Below are positions 45,298-55,833 of a stretch of 64,000 bases of DNA, piece by piece (position 1 is the first letter of the stretch; each line of letters opens with the position of its first letter). A program made the translations under genes and the position numbers. Under the pieces are notes generated by a model. It was given only the letters and a program-made list of their open reading frames with translations. It had not been told where the DNA came from and ran no database searches. This stretch comes from Pseudanabaena sp. PCC 7367 (GTDB lineage: Bacteria > Cyanobacteriota > Cyanobacteriia > Pseudanabaenales > Pseudanabaenaceae), in NCBI RefSeq assembly GCF_000317065.1, contig NC_019701.1:3792001-3856000 (forward strand), in the 5' to 3' direction.

Positions 45298-45744
45298 TGA
45301 AATTGCCTAGTTACCTAAAATTTTTGCAGTATTTAGTGATGTAGCGGTTACCTATACCATTATTATCTAAGCAATGAATTTTATTATCTAAGCAATGAAT
45401 TTCGCTAAGCGTCTTTTTGCACATTGTCAGAAAAAATGCGCCCCCAGGCCATCGCCCAGAAACGCACCGAAGATCCCAATAAACTAATTGGAATAACACT
45501 CAATTACTCCCTTAACAGTTACTATATTCAGCTAAAAACCCTGTGCGGGATAGGTTCTCAGGACGTAAATAAAACTTATGTCCAAATCCCCCCTATGGGT
45601 GAATCGTGCTAATTCAAAAGTGATACCTGCGCTAATTTGCGATCGTGAGCCAGGGATAGGAAATACCTGGAAGCAAATAAATTAGTCTTTACGACGAGAT
45701 CCTTAGCCAATCATTTGATCGCTGAAGACTTAACTAAAACAGAA
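45298..45744. other. intergenic region with a 21-bp tandem repeat
   Basis: About 445 bases upstream of cobU and of the MscS gene. It contains a perfect head-to-tail repeat (see separate entry). A 62-residue open frame at 45424-45612 has no ribosome-binding site or family resemblance and I do not call it. No cobalamin riboswitch sequence is recognisable. Confidence 0.5.
45360..45401. repeat. Perfect 21-bp tandem duplication
   Basis: Two adjacent identical copies (45360-45380 and 45381-45401), each beginning TTATTATCTAAGC. They lie in the 5' leader side of the MscS gene (minus strand), about 65 bases before its start. Probably replication slippage; it could alter promoter or leader spacing. 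Confidence 0.9.
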
Positions 45745-46290
45745 ATGATTACCCTAGTGATCGGTGCGGCAAGTTCTGGCAAAAGTGAGTGGGCGGAGTT
45801 GCTGGCAACCCGATCGCCCCAGCCGATTATTTATATCGCCACTGGGGTAAGCGATCCCAATGATCCACAATGGCAGGCCAAGATCCAACGCCATCGGGAA
45901 CGTCGCCCAGATAGCTGGAATGCTTTGGAAGTACCGATCGATCTGGCACAGGCAATTAGCGATCTACAATCAACCAAGCCAGATAATTACTTGCTGATTG
46001 ATTCGTTGGGTACATGGCTGGCAAATTTGCTCGATCGGGACGAGGAGCAGTGGGCAGCGATCGAACAGGAGTTTTTAGCAACTCTGCAAGCTTCTAAGCT
46101 AGAAATCACTCTGGTGGCAGAAGAGGTGGGCTGGGGCGTGGTTCCGGCCTACGAGTTGGGTAGGGTGTTCCGCGATCGGCTGGGGAAATTATCGCGCAAG
46201 GTGGGGGCAATCAGCGATCGGGTGTTTCTGGTGGTGGGTGGTCATGCGATCGATATTAAAAAGCTGGGGGAGCGATTGCCTTTTAATTAA
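45745..46290 (+). CDS. cobU: Bifunctional adenosylcobinamide kinase/guanylyltransferase CobU
   Basis: A 181-residue enzyme of cobalamin lower-ligand assembly. It phosphorylates adenosylcobinamide and transfers GMP to it. The P-loop is GAASSGKS. IQRHRERRPDSW, LLIDSLGTWLANLL, LVAEEVGWGVVP and GRVFRDRLGKLSRKVGAISDRVFLVVGG are family hallmarks. ATG 45745 is chosen because the family begins just before the P-loop; an in-frame TTG at 45715 is the alternative. Its stop overlaps the stop of the convergent glycosyltransferase by 4 bases. No other cobalamin gene is adjacent. Confidence 0.94.
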   Translation: MITLVIGAASSGKSEWAELLATRSPQPIIYIATGVSDPNDPQWQAKIQRHRERRPDSWNALEVPIDLAQAISDLQSTKPDNYLLIDSLGTWLANLLDRDEEQWAAIEQEFLATLQASKLEITLVAEEVGWGVVPAYELGRVFRDRLGKLSRKVGAISDRVFLVVGGHAIDIKKLGERLPFN

Positions 46291-47375
46291 AGATACCTGG
46301 CAAGAACCTCGATCGTTTGCCTCGCCGTCTTGTCCCAACTAAACAACTTCGCTCGCTCCAGGCCAGCCCGACTTAGCTCCGATCGCAAGTAATGCTCATG
46401 CACCAAGCGGGTCATCGCCGCCGCGATCGACATAGGCTTATGGGGATCGATCAAAATCGCCGCATCCCCCGTTACCTCCGGCAACGCCGACACATTCGAG
46501 GCAATTACCGGCGTACCGCAAGCCATCGCCTCCAGGGCAGGTAAACCAAACCCCTCCCAAAAGCTGGGAAAAACCAGCGCGATCGCCTGATTAATCAGCT
46601 TAGGCAGATCTTCATAGGGTACATAATCTAAAAACTTAATCCGCTGCCCCAGACCTGCACCCAACTCTAGCACCTGCATCCTCAGATTATTGGTGTAGCG
46701 ATCGTCCTGGGGGCCGGCAATATGTAACTCATACTCCCAATGATCCGATTGCTTGGCAAACTCGGCGAACGCCGCAATCAAACCATGCACATTTTTGTGG
46801 GCATCATGCCGACCAATGTATAGAAAATAGTTTTTAGTTGGTATATTTAACGATCGAAAATTTTGGGCATCATAGGCCAGGGGCGTAGGCGTGATCTTAA
46901 AAGCAGGGAGATCAAAATATGTCATGATCTCATTGGCCGTACTCTCTGAGTTACACAAAATATGTTCTGCCTGCCACAGCACCCTCGGCACATAAAACTG
47001 GAAATAGAGTTTCAAACGCGAGAACCGCCGCCCAAACCGCAGCGGGATCAAGTCATGCGCCATCGTCACATAACGACATTTTGAGAACAAAGGCGCTTCG
47101 GGAATTGGCGCGAATAGTAAGTTAGCGTGATGGCGATTATAAATGCCAGGTAATTTAAACTGAGTCCACAGCAATCGGCGCAGATGACCTTTAGTCCCGT
47201 GATCGGCAGTAATATTTGCTGGGGTTTTGATTAAGTCAAAGTCAGCGATCGGTTGAGAGGTCAATAGAGTCGGGTTGAGGGATTGAAGCCGGGGATAAAG
47301 ATTACTAGCATAAGTTGCCAACCCAGTTGGGTTTTTAATCAAAAACGACAAGTTAATTAGCAAAGAGTTATCCAC
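46287..47375 (-). CDS. Glycosyltransferase family 4 (mannosyltransferase-like) protein
   Basis: A 362-residue GT-B enzyme. Motifs: [21 protein letters not shown] at the N-terminus; [24 protein letters not shown] in the donor domain; and [28 protein letters not shown] with the E-x7-E pair. It resembles the WcaI/mannosyltransferase group used for exopolysaccharide or LPS. Sugar unknown. Transcribed alone and convergent with cobU. Confidence 0.9.
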   Translation of the reverse strand: MDNSLLINLSFLIKNPTGLATYASNLYPRLQSLNPTLLTSQPIADFDLIKTPANITADHGTKGHLRRLLWTQFKLPGIYNRHHANLLFAPIPEAPLFSKCRYVTMAHDLIPLRFGRRFSRLKLYFQFYVPRVLWQAEHILCNSESTANEIMTYFDLPAFKITPTPLAYDAQNFRSLNIPTKNYFLYIGRHDAHKNVHGLIAAFAEFAKQSDHWEYELHIAGPQDDRYTNNLRMQVLELGAGLGQRIKFLDYVPYEDLPKLINQAIALVFPSFWEGFGLPALEAMACGTPVIASNVSALPEVTGDAAILIDPHKPMSIAAAMTRLVHEHYLRSELSRAGLERAKLFSWDKTARQTIEVLARYL

Positions 47376-48169
47376 TAGTTCACCGATTCATAACTTATTG
47401 ATAACTCGCAGTCACTAAAATCCAAATATTCAAGTTATTTTGATCTGCTTAGCTGCATTGTGCATCTAATATTGCCGGCTCCCACTCTAATTTTGGGCTT
47501 CGATCGTTTATGGTAGAAATAATCGTGGCATTTCCAAATCTCGAACGTACTTAAGCAAGAAATGCATCCGAATTATTACTTATTAGTTTGACTGGATTTT
47601 GGATCGGAAAGCAAACTTAACAACATATTTTTGCAAATGACTATTAGTCTTAGCTTTTGATATTTATTTGATATTGAAAATATGGCAGATTGCTAGCCCC
47701 AAGCTCAAATATTTTCAATGCGATCGATAATCGACATGGCGATCGGCTAGGTTTAAACCAGCAAAATTTTTTAACTGGCGAGCTTACATATGGACATATG
47801 GAGCAATTGCGCGGCGACTGACTGCTGCCATATTAAGTAGAGTCTTAAGCCCCATCCTGCTTACTGCGGTTATGGCGTAGCTAAAAACAAATTATTGGCT
47901 GGCACTGCATTGTAGCCATAGCTAACCGTAAGACCAAAAACACTATTTGCGATCACTCAAGGATAGCCAAAGACAAGATCAGGCTACACAGGCTACAACG
48001 GACAAGAACTACAGTCTAAACCAGATCCGCACCAGATCCGCACCAAATACGCATAAGTGCTTAAGACATGTTTATGGCGATCTACGATCGTGCAAATAAT
48101 CAAATTTACGCAGATTGGGACACTGCGTATAAATTCCATTGATAGCAGAATATAACAACAAATTTAATT
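47376..48169. other. Long intergenic region, no gene seen
   Basis: 794 bases between divergent genes. It includes a short threefold direct repeat (ACCAGATCCGC twice, then a diverged copy, near 48020-48051). No tRNA, terminator or coding frame recognised. Both flanking promoters should lie here. Confidence 0.5.
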
Positions 48170-48556
48170 ATGGCATTCAAGTTCCAAGGAATCTACCCGA
48201 TCGGTGATGCTGACCCACAAGCTATGCCAGTCAAAGATTGTGATTCTGCTGCCAAGTACTACACCGAAAAACTGGGGTTTCAAATTCGAGCCAGAATTAC
48301 TTCGCCCGATCGAGCAATTATTGTGGGGCGCGACAACATTGACATCCGGCTGGTTGAAAATGGCCAAGACCCTTTGGCTCATAGCTGTTTCATTGCCACC
48401 GACAATGTTGATGCTGCCTATACATACATGCAAAATTTGGGATTGGATATTTCTAATCGCCGCACCGATCGAGATGGTGAAGATGTTTATGAAGTATTTT
48501 TCCTCAAAGATCCAGAGGGTCTATGCTATTGCATCGGTCAATCGATATCAGCCTAA
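48170..48556 (+). CDS. VOC-superfamily (glyoxalase/bleomycin-resistance-like) protein
   Basis: A 128-residue protein with the beta-alpha-beta-beta-beta fold: MPVKDCDSAAKYYTEKLGFQIRARI, AIIVGRDNIDIRLVENGQ and FFLKDPEGLCYCIGQ. The usual glyoxalase I His/Glu metal set is not obvious, so this is called only as a VOC protein. The function may be resistance or an isomerase/dioxygenase-like reaction. Single gene, convergent with a second VOC gene 62 bases away. Confidence 0.8.
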   Translation: MAFKFQGIYPIGDADPQAMPVKDCDSAAKYYTEKLGFQIRARITSPDRAIIVGRDNIDIRLVENGQDPLAHSCFIATDNVDAAYTYMQNLGLDISNRRTDRDGEDVYEVFFLKDPEGLCYCIGQSISA

Positions 48557-48618
48557 TGCTTTTGTAAGGGAGATCGTAAGAATGAGGTTCTAGACTGATT
48601 GACGATCAACTAAGACGA

Positions 48619-48984
48619 TCAACTAATCTGGGCTAATTCAATTACATTCCCATCTGGATCATGGGTAAAAAGTGCCGATCGCCCCGAAGCACTGATCTGG
48701 ACTGGGCAATTGTGGTCAATTAGGGTTTGTTTGGCAGCGGCTAGGTCTTGAACTGCAAAGGCCAGATGCCGATCGCGTCCCCATTTTTGCGGCAGGTTAA
48801 GAAGATTTTGATAGTTAGTATTTAGAATTAGGTGAATCTGATAATCACCAAGTTGATACCACGCACCCGGAAATTTTAGAACGCGATCGACCTTGGTCAA
48901 ACCCAGCACCTGGCCATAGAATTGCTCTGCGGCAGCTAGATCAGATACCAGGATCGCCGTATGCAGACAGGCATTTATTTCCAT
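48619..48984 (-). CDS. VOC-superfamily (glyoxalase-like) protein
   Basis: A 121-residue protein: CLHTAILVSDLAAAEQFYGQVLGLTKV, YQLGDYQIHLIL and LFTHDPDGNVIELAQ, the standard glyoxalase/bleomycin-resistance pattern. H8 region, H of IHLIL and E of VIELAQ are candidate metal ligands. Not closely similar to the convergent VOC gene next door. The start is taken at the second of two adjacent ATG codons; both are possible. Confidence 0.83.
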   Translation of the reverse strand: MEINACLHTAILVSDLAAAEQFYGQVLGLTKVDRVLKFPGAWYQLGDYQIHLILNTNYQNLLNLPQKWGRDRHLAFAVQDLAAAKQTLIDHNCPVQISASGRSALFTHDPDGNVIELAQIS

Positions 48985-49219
48985 CATTCACCAATTGAGT
49001 CAAGCTCTATGTTAATCATGAAATTAATTATAAGGTTACGAAAGATAGCGTAAGCGCAGCTAAATCGTTAGAATAGTTAGCACCAGTTTTCCTGCGTGGC
49101 GATCTCATCGGTTGGAGCGACTTAGTTGCTTTGACAATTAGACAATTATTGGTAAGCATCAGTAACATCAGAAATGTCCTAGTGCGATCGCATTGCCTAT
49201 TCAATTAAGTTTTACGCCC

Positions 49220-50071
49220 ATGTCCAGAGAAACCCCCAAGCAATGGTCATCTAGCCCCACCACCACCTCCGCCATCATTTTCCATCAACTGGGAGTGTGG
49301 CTGGCATTGATGGTCAATGCGATCCAGAAGATTCCTGCCTGGCTCCTGATCTGCGGTGGCCTGCTAGCGCTGTTGGTGTGGAACTGGCAGCTAGTAATCG
49401 CTACTTTAGCGGGGATGGCAATCATGGGAATTGCTTATTTGGCACAGGATTGGGATTGGCAGCATTTTTGGTTTGGCTTGCAGCGATCGGTTGATGTGCC
49501 AACCCAAAAATTCACCGTCGCGGCGGCGGCGGGGGTAAGCACCGTATTGTTGGCATATACCACCCTGGCGATCTGGAGTGGGGTTGAGAACCACTGGTTG
49601 GCACTGGCATTTGTGTTGCAGTTGATCGCCACCCTGTCAGTTCTGGCTCTAGTTACTAAGCAGGGGCTGAATAACTGGCTGACCCAAGAGCGCGATAGCA
49701 TTGAACGCTTTGTTTATATGTTGGCGGCTCCCGATCATCTGGAGCGATTGATTGCGGTGCGGCAACTGGCTGAAGCAGTCCAACAAAACCGCTTTTCCCT
49801 GTCTCAAGAGCGGGCGATCGCGGAATATTGCCAGGTTTTACTGGAACGGGAAACTGTGCCCAGCGTGCGAGATGCGGCCTTAGAAACTCTGGATTTGTTG
49901 AACTACACCACTTGCCAGCCGAATAGTAATGGTACATCGGGCGATCGCAAGATTCCTTGCAATATGCCGGAACCTTTACCCACAAATAGCCGGGAAGCTG
50001 AGACCCAAATCGATCGCCGTGGCTTGCACGTCCAAATGCATACACCAACACAAGTCGATCGCCCTTCCTAG
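49220..50071 (+). CDS. Membrane protein with armadillo-like C-terminal region, unknown function
   Basis: A 283-residue protein with four hydrophobic helices (about 30-65, 75-95 and 105-165 as counted from the ATG at 49220; an in-frame TTG at 49193 would add nine residues). The C-terminal part (RFVYMLAAPDHLERLIAVRQLAEAVQQNRFSLSQERAIAEYCQVLLERE) has the helical-repeat look of HEAT/armadillo proteins. The tail is low-complexity. Similar proteins occur in many cyanobacteria, as far as I recall, with no assigned role. Confidence 0.65.
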   Translation: MSRETPKQWSSSPTTTSAIIFHQLGVWLALMVNAIQKIPAWLLICGGLLALLVWNWQLVIATLAGMAIMGIAYLAQDWDWQHFWFGLQRSVDVPTQKFTVAAAAGVSTVLLAYTTLAIWSGVENHWLALAFVLQLIATLSVLALVTKQGLNNWLTQERDSIERFVYMLAAPDHLERLIAVRQLAEAVQQNRFSLSQERAIAEYCQVLLERETVPSVRDAALETLDLLNYTTCQPNSNGTSGDRKIPCNMPEPLPTNSREAETQIDRRGLHVQMHTPTQVDRPS

Positions 50072-50192
50072 CTCCTAGCAACCACTTCAGAATAATATGG
50101 TCTTTAAGTATAAGTAAGCAACTATCTATTGAGAACGCCTTGCTTATGGCCTATTGTTTGCCTATTCACGCTAATTTGCCGGAATCAAATCC

Positions 50193-50657
50193 ATGTCAAT
50201 CGATCGCACTGGCTCAAATTCACTCACTCAAAATCTCCAGCAACAAATCAATGCCCAGAGCAATAATCAGGCAAACTTAGCCCAGAACCTAAATCCCAAC
50301 GATCGCCCTAGCTACCCAAAAGCCGCCCTGATTGAACAAACCCTGGCAAAAATAAAGTTCAACCCCCAGGGATTAATCCCAGCGATCGCCCAGGATGCAG
50401 AAGATGGCACAGTCTTGATGATGGCCTGGATGAATGCGGAGTCCTTGGCGTTGAGTATCGAAACCGGTGAAGTGCATTACTGGAGTCGATCGCGGCAGGA
50501 ACTTTGGCACAAGGGCGCTACCTCTGGACACATTCAAAGAATCAAAGCTATGTATTATGATTGCGATGCGGATGCTCTATTAGTGAAGATTGAGCAAATT
50601 GGTGATGTGGCTTGCCATACTGGAGCCAGGAGTTGCTTTTTTAATCAGATTCTTTAG
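50193..50657 (+). CDS. hisI: Phosphoribosyl-AMP cyclohydrolase HisI
   Basis: A 154-residue histidine-biosynthesis enzyme that opens the purine ring of [65 protein letters not shown] and DCDADALL...[12 protein letters not shown] carry the Zn and Mg ligands. A low-complexity extension of about 50 residues (Gln/Asn-rich) precedes the core. The protein stops right after the HisI domain, so it lacks the HisE pyrophosphohydrolase half found in the bifunctional HisIE of many bacteria; hisE must be elsewhere. Confidence 0.94.
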   Translation: MSIDRTGSNSLTQNLQQQINAQSNNQANLAQNLNPNDRPSYPKAALIEQTLAKIKFNPQGLIPAIAQDAEDGTVLMMAWMNAESLALSIETGEVHYWSRSRQELWHKGATSGHIQRIKAMYYDCDADALLVKIEQIGDVACHTGARSCFFNQIL

Positions 50658-50778
50658 TCTGGATTGACTTCAAGCAATTAATTTTCTGCTCAAGGCAAGA
50701 CCAGCGATCGATGATTTGCCGATGTCCATGTAGCGCTTCAGTCATTCTCGATCGAATCAATCAGATTAAGATCATAAA

Positions 50779-50815
50779 AGCCCCATTTGTTAAGTAACAC
50801 TACTTCAAACAGGGC
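50779..50815 (-). terminator. Candidate terminator, minus strand
   Basis: Inverted repeat AGCCC(T)GTTTG/CAAAT(G)GGGCT with imperfect centre (50779-50815), followed on the minus strand by TTTTAT. It probably ends the transcript of the gene at 50947-51546. Confidence 0.55.
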
Positions 50816-50946
50816 TGATATGGAAATAATCAAAGCTAAAAAGTTTTAAATTAAAGTTGATTATAAAAATAGCGATCGGCTAGACACTATTCTGACATTA
50901 GCCAAAATCTAGCTTGATTCTGACATGCTTTGAATAATGGCAAAAA

Positions 50947-51546
50947 TTAGCGCTTCTTAATACCCTTGGCCATATTCCGGAACATGTCCATGTTGGTATC
51001 GGTTTTCACTTTCGTATTAGGCGTGAAGCTAGGCTGATTTCCAAAAGATGAAGCTGATGTCGCAGTTTCAGCCGGCTTGGAGTCAGTTTCGCCCTTCTCT
51101 TCGGTTAGATTAGAAACAACCACTTCGATCTCAGCACCTTCTGATTGACCAGGTGCTTTCGGGAAAGATTTTTTAATCGCCTTGGCAGTGCGCATGTAGT
51201 CGATATCACCAAAAGTCTTGGCATCATCAGCACTCAAGAAAAACTCACCAGGGCCAGCATTTTGTTGGACGCTGCGAGCTGGTTGAGGCTTGTTGGCTTT
51301 CTTCTCTTTGGGCTTCTTGTCACCATCGCTGCTTAGCAAACCAGACAGATTGCTTAACAAACCAAACGGATTTAAACCACCTTTGTTTTCTTTTTTCTTA
51401 GCTTTGGCGGCGGGTTTCTCGGCCTTTGGCGCAGCAGTTTCTACTTTTGCGGAAGCGGCAGGGACTTCTGCATTAGGTGCAGCATTTTTGCCACTGGGCT
51501 TTGCCTTGGTTGAGCCCTTGAACATATTCTTAAGTTTTTCTAACAT
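50947..51546 (-). CDS. Low-complexity Lys/Ala-rich protein, unknown function
   Basis: A 199-residue soluble protein with a basic N-terminus (LEKLKNMFKGSTKAK), a long Ala/Pro/Lys/Glu-rich linker (PAASAKVETAAPKAEKPAAKAKKK), then GLNPFGLLSNLSGLLSS and GEFFLSADDAKTFGDIDYMRTAKAIKKSFPK. It ends in MDMFRNMAKGIKKR. Short motifs separated by disorder suggest a scaffold or adaptor. I do not recognise a family. A terminator-like hairpin lies downstream. Confidence 0.65.
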   Translation of the reverse strand: MLEKLKNMFKGSTKAKPSGKNAAPNAEVPAASAKVETAAPKAEKPAAKAKKKENKGGLNPFGLLSNLSGLLSSDGDKKPKEKKANKPQPARSVQQNAGPGEFFLSADDAKTFGDIDYMRTAKAIKKSFPKAPGQSEGAEIEVVVSNLTEEKGETDSKPAETATSASSFGNQPSFTPNTKVKTDTNMDMFRNMAKGIKKR

Positions 51547-52024
51547 ATTTACCTACCCAATTTTTAAAATTGTTTATTTATGTTAAATATTAGCAAACAT
51601 TGTCACAATTATTAAGAAGTATAAATACTCATTCCTCGTTGGGTTGACAAAATCCTTAATGCTTATGCATATTCTCTGGCAAGGTTTTTAGCGATCTTTG
51701 CGACTATGGCAGATTGTTCCACCAATTGTTGCTTTTTTGACCAAGGTGTTTGAGTAAACACTACGATCGCTGCAATAGGTAAGGGTTATCGACTGTTGCT
51801 CCTAGCAGCTTTTTCAGTAGCCGAGGATTGAGGATTCACTTCGCAAGGCCAATTGTCTAGAGCTTATGGCCAAAGACTAGGTACGATGTCTTGCATAACA
51901 AATCATCTAGCATTAAGGCATCTAGTATCTAAGTATTCAATGTATCCAGTGATTAAATTATTGATTGAGCGATCTATTGCTTAAGATGAGAACTAGAACT
52001 AAATTCAAGCAATAGATAACATTA
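51547..52024. other. intergenic region between divergent genes
   Basis: About 480 bases upstream of both aroC and the low-complexity protein. No coding frame or RNA gene recognised. It presumably holds both promoters. Confidence 0.45.
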
Positions 52025-53101
52025 ATGGGCAGTACATTCGGGCAACTATTTAAAATCTCCACCTTCGGCGAGTCGCATGGTGGTGGCGTGGGCGTAGTAA
52101 TTGATGGGTGTCCCCCACAGATTGAAATCAGCCCAGAGGAAATTCAATTTGACTTAGATCGCCGTCGTCCTGGCCAAAGCAAGATCACTACCCCGCGCAA
52201 AGAGGCCGATCGCTGCGAGATTCTGTCTGGTGTGTTTGAGGGCAAAACCCTGGGTACTTCGATCGCCATTCTGGTGCGCAACAAAGACCCGCGCCCACAG
52301 GATTACCAGGAAATGGCCACCAAATTTAGACCCTCCCACGCAGATGCTACTTACCAAGCTAAATATGGCATTCGCAATTGGCAAGGCGGCGGTCGGGCTT
52401 CGGCCAGGGAAACGATCGGCAGGGTAGCCGCAGGGGTGATCGCCAAGAAAATCCTCAAGCAAGTGGCGGGGATCGAAATTGTGGCCTATGTGACCAGGAT
52501 TAAGGATTTAGAAGTGGCGATCGACTCTAATAAGGTCACCCTGGCACAAGTAGAAAGCAATATGGTGCGCTGCCCCGATCCCGACATGGCCGCGAAAATG
52601 ATCAACCTGATCGACATGGTGCGACGGGATGGCAATTCGATCGGCGGCATAGTCGAGTGCGTGGCGCGGGGGATGCCCGTTGGCCTTGGTGATCCGGTGT
52701 TTGACAAACTGGAAGCAGACCTGGCCAAGGCGATCATGTCATTACCAGCCACCAAAGGATTTGAGATCGGCTCTGGGTTTGCCGGCACACTGCTAACTGG
52801 CCGCGAGCACAACGATGAGTTTTACATGCAAGGCGATCGGATTCGCACCAAAACCAACCGCTCCGGCGGCATCCAGGGTGGCATCTCCAATGGTGAAAAT
52901 ATTGTGATTCGGGCGGCATTTAAGCCCACAGCCACAATCATGCAAGCACAAGACACCGTGAATACCGCTGGCGAAGAAGTAACCCTGGCGGCCAAGGGTA
53001 GGCATGATCCCTGTGTATTGCCTCGTGCAGTGCCAATGGTAGAAGCAATGGTGGCGCTAGTATTGTGCGATCACTGGCTGCGGCAAAAGGCAGTTAGCTA
53101 G
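52025..53101 (+). CDS. aroC: Chorismate synthase
   Basis: A 358-residue FMN-dependent enzyme making chorismate, the last shikimate-pathway step. [85 protein letters not shown] and [17 protein letters not shown] are diagnostic and full length. Single gene. Confidence 0.97.
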   Translation: MGSTFGQLFKISTFGESHGGGVGVVIDGCPPQIEISPEEIQFDLDRRRPGQSKITTPRKEADRCEILSGVFEGKTLGTSIAILVRNKDPRPQDYQEMATKFRPSHADATYQAKYGIRNWQGGGRASARETIGRVAAGVIAKKILKQVAGIEIVAYVTRIKDLEVAIDSNKVTLAQVESNMVRCPDPDMAAKMINLIDMVRRDGNSIGGIVECVARGMPVGLGDPVFDKLEADLAKAIMSLPATKGFEIGSGFAGTLLTGREHNDEFYMQGDRIRTKTNRSGGIQGGISNGENIVIRAAFKPTATIMQAQDTVNTAGEEVTLAAKGRHDPCVLPRAVPMVEAMVALVLCDHWLRQKAVS

Positions 53102-53142
53102 GGCTGGCCAGGACTGAACTCGATTATTCGATCGCTAAAAAA

Positions 53143-55224
53143 TTAAAAAATAATATCGACTTCAAGCTGCTTGAGGTCAATTAAATAAACAGAACTATGG
53201 CGATCGCGCTGCTCTAATGGATCTGACCGATCGGACGGATCGGTACGCTCGGTATTATTTGGATCAGCCTGATTAGCTTCATTAGCATTAGTTAGAACTA
53301 GCAAAGTATGCATATTCAGCAAGCTGATTTTCAATACCTGCCCCCTCACCGTCAACCGCCCCACCCGATGACCAGATAAATCCAGCAGGTTCAAATTACT
53401 CTGGCCATTGCCCAGATCAGTAGCAATAATGCAACCCCAATCGGTAGGTGCGATCGCCATCGGTGCATAGTCCAAACGCAGACGATTAACTCGATAGGGG
53501 AATAGCTCCACCAAGCCCAGGTGATTAGTTTTTGCTTCTAATAAAATCAATCTGCCATTGGTGCAGTTGGCGACCGCCGCAGAAATGCGGTTGGGTAGTG
53601 GGTAGCGCCACAATAGGTTGCCACGTCTTGACACTAGGGCAATCTGGCTGAATTCACAATTATCCTGCTGGAGCAAAACTACCAGGTGGTGGCGATCGAA
53701 GGCGGTGATTGCACTGATCTGGACATTCGCCGTGGCTTTGGCAAAGTTGAGGCTAAAGGCACGATCGTTGCTCAGATTCTTTAGCTCTAACCTGCTCCCC
53801 TGCGCTAATGCCACCCAATCTGCGCGGGGTGAAACTGCTTTTAAGCAAGGTTGATTTGGCTGTAGTTCGGCAGCTCGATGAAGTAGTTGTGATTTGCGGC
53901 TGGTCGATTCGGGATTTGCAGGCAGCCCATAAACCGAATCACCAGTAAATATAAATAAACGATCGCCCCAAATGCTTAAATTTTCGATCGCTTGCTCAAA
54001 AGTAAGAGACGGGGCAAGGGAGCGATCGCGCAATTGATTCGCCAGACTAGCGATCGCTACTTTAATACCTGCAATACCTGCATTGGGATCACCATTAAGC
54101 TCGACTTGCTCCAACCGAAGTTGCCCATCTACTACGCCACAAATAGCAACCGATGCAACTGTGATAGGCAAATCATGTTCATTTGGGTTGGGCAAAATTG
54201 GCTTAGGTGTAGTTCCCAAAACCACCAATTCAGTTACATGGGCTGGTAGATCTCGCTTGAATACACGATCGCCCTGACGCTCCTTTTGCTGATCTTGTTT
54301 ATCTAGTTTATCTAGATCGATCGGCGCTGGATAATTAGCTGGCAAAACTTCAACATCAAGTTGATCGATCGCGGCAAATGCCAATACTTGCGATAGGTTG
54401 GCTTTACTAACTTGGTCTGATTTCAGCGCCGCTACAATTGCCTCCTTCATCGCCAGGGCACTATTAAAACGTTTTCTCGGTAGCTTTTCGAGAGACTTGG
54501 CTACCACATCCCGCAAAGCGATCGGCAGCGTATCGGGAATCTGCACCCGCTGGTTAATATGCGCTCGCATCAACTCCGCCGGATTGCCAGAAAAAGGCCG
54601 CTTGCCCAGCAACACCTCATACAACATCACGCCGATCGCATAGAGATCCGAGGCGATCGAAAATTGTCCATAAAAGCGCTCTGGAGCCATATACCCCGGT
54701 GAGCCGGTATTATTATTCCCCTCATTATCAATTTCCTGGGCTAACTTGGCCACGCCAAAATCAGAGACCTTAGCCTGCCAACCTTTACTGGTTAACTTAA
54801 GCAATACATTCTCTGGCTTGAGATCGCAGTGAATAATATTACTCTGATGGGCATGGGCCAGACCTTGCAAAGTATCAATGATTAATTTAAGCCCCTGCAA
54901 CGGAGTCAGGCCACCACTGTGGTTGAGCAAATCCCGCAATGTGCCTGCTTCGCAATATTCCATCACCAGGTAGCGATTGCCGCGACTGTGCTCGATCGCA
55001 TAGCAAGAAACGATATTCGGATGTTGCAGAGTAAGCAAAAAGCGTAGTTCTCGCAAAAACTTACTGGTGGGGAAGCGATGCTGATCTAGCTCTTTGAGGG
55101 CAAAGATCTCTCCGGTCTTGCGGCTGCGAGCACAAAAAACCCGCCCAAATTGACCTCGCCCCACTAAACCCAGGGTGCGATATCGAGAAGTTGGCAATGA
55201 ATAGGCGTTGGGGACTTTTGGCAT
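53143..55224 (-). CDS. Ser/Thr protein kinase with a long C-terminal region (non-RD kinase)
   Basis: A 693-residue protein. The N-terminal kinase domain has GRGQFGRVF, K44 in FALKEL, HCDLKPEN with D134 (Cys replaces the usual Arg, so a non-RD kinase) and DFG with D155. The remaining 400 residues lack transmembrane helices. They contain repeated beta-rich blades (LWRYPLPNRISAAVANCTNGRLILLEAK, CIIATDLGNGQSNLNLLDLSGHRVGRL) that look like a beta-propeller sensor. The C-terminal Asp/Asn/Glu/Arg stretch is low-complexity. It is divergent from petC and 41 bases from convergent aroC. Substrate unknown. Confidence 0.9.
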   Translation of the reverse strand: MPKVPNAYSLPTSRYRTLGLVGRGQFGRVFCARSRKTGEIFALKELDQHRFPTSKFLRELRFLLTLQHPNIVSCYAIEHSRGNRYLVMEYCEAGTLRDLLNHSGGLTPLQGLKLIIDTLQGLAHAHQSNIIHCDLKPENVLLKLTSKGWQAKVSDFGVAKLAQEIDNEGNNNTGSPGYMAPERFYGQFSIASDLYAIGVMLYEVLLGKRPFSGNPAELMRAHINQRVQIPDTLPIALRDVVAKSLEKLPRKRFNSALAMKEAIVAALKSDQVSKANLSQVLAFAAIDQLDVEVLPANYPAPIDLDKLDKQDQQKERQGDRVFKRDLPAHVTELVVLGTTPKPILPNPNEHDLPITVASVAICGVVDGQLRLEQVELNGDPNAGIAGIKVAIASLANQLRDRSLAPSLTFEQAIENLSIWGDRLFIFTGDSVYGLPANPESTSRKSQLLHRAAELQPNQPCLKAVSPRADWVALAQGSRLELKNLSNDRAFSLNFAKATANVQISAITAFDRHHLVVLLQQDNCEFSQIALVSRRGNLLWRYPLPNRISAAVANCTNGRLILLEAKTNHLGLVELFPYRVNRLRLDYAPMAIAPTDWGCIIATDLGNGQSNLNLLDLSGHRVGRLTVRGQVLKISLLNMHTLLVLTNANEANQADPNNTERTDPSDRSDPLEQRDRHSSVYLIDLKQLEVDIIF

Positions 55225-55833
55225 GGAGCGATCGAAGGTCTCGGCTGATCAAACAATACTAGTTAATTAACAACATTCAAGATTAAAATTCTTGCAAAAG
55301 CCTGAATTTGTGATCGATATATATCGATATATAACGAGGCCTATCACAGAAACCCTGCAACTTTTATATTCTGGCTTAAATTATCCTGATTATCCTGAAG
55401 CTAGAGATTTGAGTTAGTTCAAATCAATCAAACCAATAATCAATAATCAATGGCACAGCAATAGTTATACATCACATCAGGTTAAGTAGGGATTCTAGCC
55501 CTAATCCTAATACTTAGATCATACCTAGACCAAAAATTTATTGTGGATTGTGGCGATCCAATCGTCATCAATTAAGAGTCTAGCGATCGATTATTAATTT
55601 TTAGTTATTTTAGGTTCAGAAATTCCATAATTGCAGGAATTAGCGGCAAATAGTTAATCTCTTTGTTAATTTCTCGATATGATAGAAGGGATAAAGTATA
55701 CAAAATGTAATATAGTTTAGATCAATCTCTTTATGGCTATGGGCTTGAGCGGTTTTCCTAGCTACGCAAATCAGCCACTGAACTAATTAGTTTTTATAGA
55801 GATGCTTAACAAAGAGAGGAATAAAGTTAGATT
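55225..55833. other. intergenic region upstream of petC
   Basis: About 610 bases between the kinase and petC. A palindromic ATCGATATAT direct repeat (about 55312-55333) lies near the kinase side; the rest is AT-rich. No gene seen. Promoters of both genes are expected here. Confidence 0.5.

Noticed and set aside
45424-45612. 62-residue open frame upstream of cobU
   Set aside because: No ribosome-binding site, no family resemblance and unusual composition; treated as noncoding.
45402-45744. Cobalamin riboswitch before cobU
   Set aside because: The conserved B12-box type sequence was looked for and not found.
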